The notes under the pieces: model-generated | The model's database searches: none | What the model was told of the DNA's origin: nothing | Seen by the model: the letters and a program-made list of their open reading frames with translations, nothing else | Translations under genes and position numbers: made by a program | NCBI GenBank assembly: GCA_031261385.1 | Contig: JAISJS010000266.1 | Coordinates: 1-6,846 of the forward strand | Direction of reading: 5' to 3' | DNA: 6,846 nt | Source: Treponema sp. | GTDB taxonomy: Bacteria > Spirochaetota > Spirochaetia > Treponematales > Breznakiellaceae | Shown: positions 5,971-6,846 of the stretch, piece after piece | Position numbering within the stretch: position 1 is the stretch's first letter | Layout: every line of letters begins with the position of its first letter

Positions 5971-6846
5971 ATGCTTGCCGTGAAGGATTGTATCGAAAAA
6001 GCTGCCGCCGAAAGCGGACTGGAGCCGCTTGTCCGCTATGACGAGCCGATGGCCCTGCATACCACGTTCAAGGTCGGCGGCCCCGCCGATGTATGGGTGC
6101 GGCCGGAGGGGGATCGGTTTCCTGAGTATACGGCGGCGTTACTTACCCTTGCCCGGGATGCGGGGATTCCCGTTTTTATCCTTGGCGGCGGGGCCAATAT
6201 TGTGGTTGCCGACCGGGGTATACGGGGAATAGTCCTGGATACCGGCGGCTGGACGGGATGGAAAAAAACATCAAAAGAAACCGCTCAGGTACGGTCGGGG
6301 ACTTCTGTGGACACTTTGGGTAATGAGTTGGCGGCGGAGGGCTTAAGCGGGCTGGAATTTCTGGCCGGTATGCCCGGCTCGGTGGGCGGAGCGGTGTGGA
6401 TGAACGCCCGGTGTTACGAAAAATCTGTGTCCGATATGCTTGTAGAAACTGAATTTCTGGAACTGCCTCCGGCGGGCCGGCCGCGGCGGCTGACAATTCC
6501 CTTTAAAACCGGGGACTTCGACTATAAAAAAAGCCCCTTTCAGGGTCGCAACGGGATAATCCTCTCCGCCGGTTTTCGCCTGCAAAAGCGGCCTTTAGAA
6601 GAAATAAAGCGGGAAATGGCGGATCATCGCCGGGACCGGGAGGAAAAGGGCCATTACCGGTACCCGTGCGCCGGGTCGGCCTTTAAAAACAACCGGGATT
6701 TTGGAAAACCTATGGGAAAAATTATCGATGAACTGGGGCTCCGGGGCTTTTCCATCGGGGGCGCCCAGGCGGCGCCTTTCCATGGAAATATCATCATCAA
6801 TACCGGAAATGCAACTGCCGAAGATATATGGATGGTGACGGAAGAA
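5971..6846 (+). CDS. murB: UDP-N-acetylenolpyruvoylglucosamine reductase (runs off right edge)
   Basis: FAD-dependent, NADPH-using enzyme that reduces UDP-GlcNAc-enolpyruvate to UDP-MurNAc in peptidoglycan precursor synthesis; cytoplasmic. The first 292 residues are present. Seen in order: HTTFKVGGPADVWVRP (30-45), the FAD-binding PVFILGGGANIVVADRG (67-83), the GLEFLAGMPGSVGGAVWMNAR stretch (127-147), CAGSAFKNN (233-241) with the catalytic Ser236, and IIDELGLRGFSIGGAQAA followed by FHGNIIINTGNATAEDI (270-286). The short loop after the middle motifs fits type II MurB. About 25-30 residues should be missing, including the final catalytic Glu. At 183-190 the motif reads FDYKKSPF, where most MurB proteins have YRxSxF, so the catalytic Arg appears to be Lys186. 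The start is the ATG at 5971; there is no ribosome binding site, which fits the leaderless promoter. Divergent from cysS. Confidence 0.95.
   Translation, partial: MLAVKDCIEKAAAESGLEPLVRYDEPMALHTTFKVGGPADVWVRPEGDRFPEYTAALLTLARDAGIPVFILGGGANIVVADRGIRGIVLDTGGWTGWKKTSKETAQVRSGTSVDTLGNELAAEGLSGLEFLAGMPGSVGGAVWMNARCYEKSVSDMLVETEFLELPPAGRPRRLTIPFKTGDFDYKKSPFQGRNGIILSAGFRLQKRPLEEIKREMADHRRDREEKGHYRYPCAGSAFKNNRDFGKPMGKIIDELGLRGFSIGGAQAAPFHGNIIINTGNATAEDIWMVTEE

Overview
The window is a chromosomal stretch from a spirochete, most likely a treponeme and possibly of the moderately GC-rich termite-gut type; the species is inference. Three things point there: a long-type pyrophosphate-dependent phosphofructokinase start, a UMP kinase of the archaeal/spirochetal subfamily, and the order murB / cysS / ECF sigma factor / next gene. 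I recall that order from the Treponema pallidum TP0090-TP0093 region, but from memory and without a search. Every base over 100 nt is inside or next to a gene, so there is no long gene-free stretch, and I saw no tRNA, rRNA, mobile element or CRISPR array.

Layout. On the minus strand, read right to left, six genes form one tight, probably co-transcribed array: cysS (5894-4452), an ECF sigma factor (4411-3851), a zinc-finger anti-sigma factor (3861-3259), a small exported protein (3262-2693), a lipoprotein with two TIG domains and a transglutaminase-like domain (2693-1047), and pyrH (1009-326). The four genes from sigma factor to lipoprotein are joined by overlaps of 11, 4 and 1 nt, so they look translationally coupled. 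Next on the same strand is pfp (263 to beyond the left edge), which has its own good sigma-70-like promoter. On the plus strand, divergent from cysS across 76 bp, is murB (5971 to beyond the right edge). Its best promoter lies so close to the ATG that a leaderless mRNA is predicted.

How it fits together. cysS, pyrH, murB and pfp are housekeeping genes for tRNA charging, pyrimidine nucleotides, peptidoglycan precursors and glycolysis. The part worth attention is the four-gene insert between cysS and pyrH. A cytoplasmic sigma factor is paired with a single-pass membrane anti-sigma factor, followed by a periplasmic protein and an outer-facing or periplasmic lipoprotein. This looks like an envelope-sensing regulatory module. 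Its lipoprotein has a transglutaminase fold in which the usual catalytic Cys appears to be Asp, suggesting a binding rather than an enzymatic role. Start sites were revised for three genes: cysS (ATG 5894), the sigma factor (GTG 4411) and the anti-sigma factor (ATG 3861), because longer open frames there lack good ribosome binding sites or run into neighbours.
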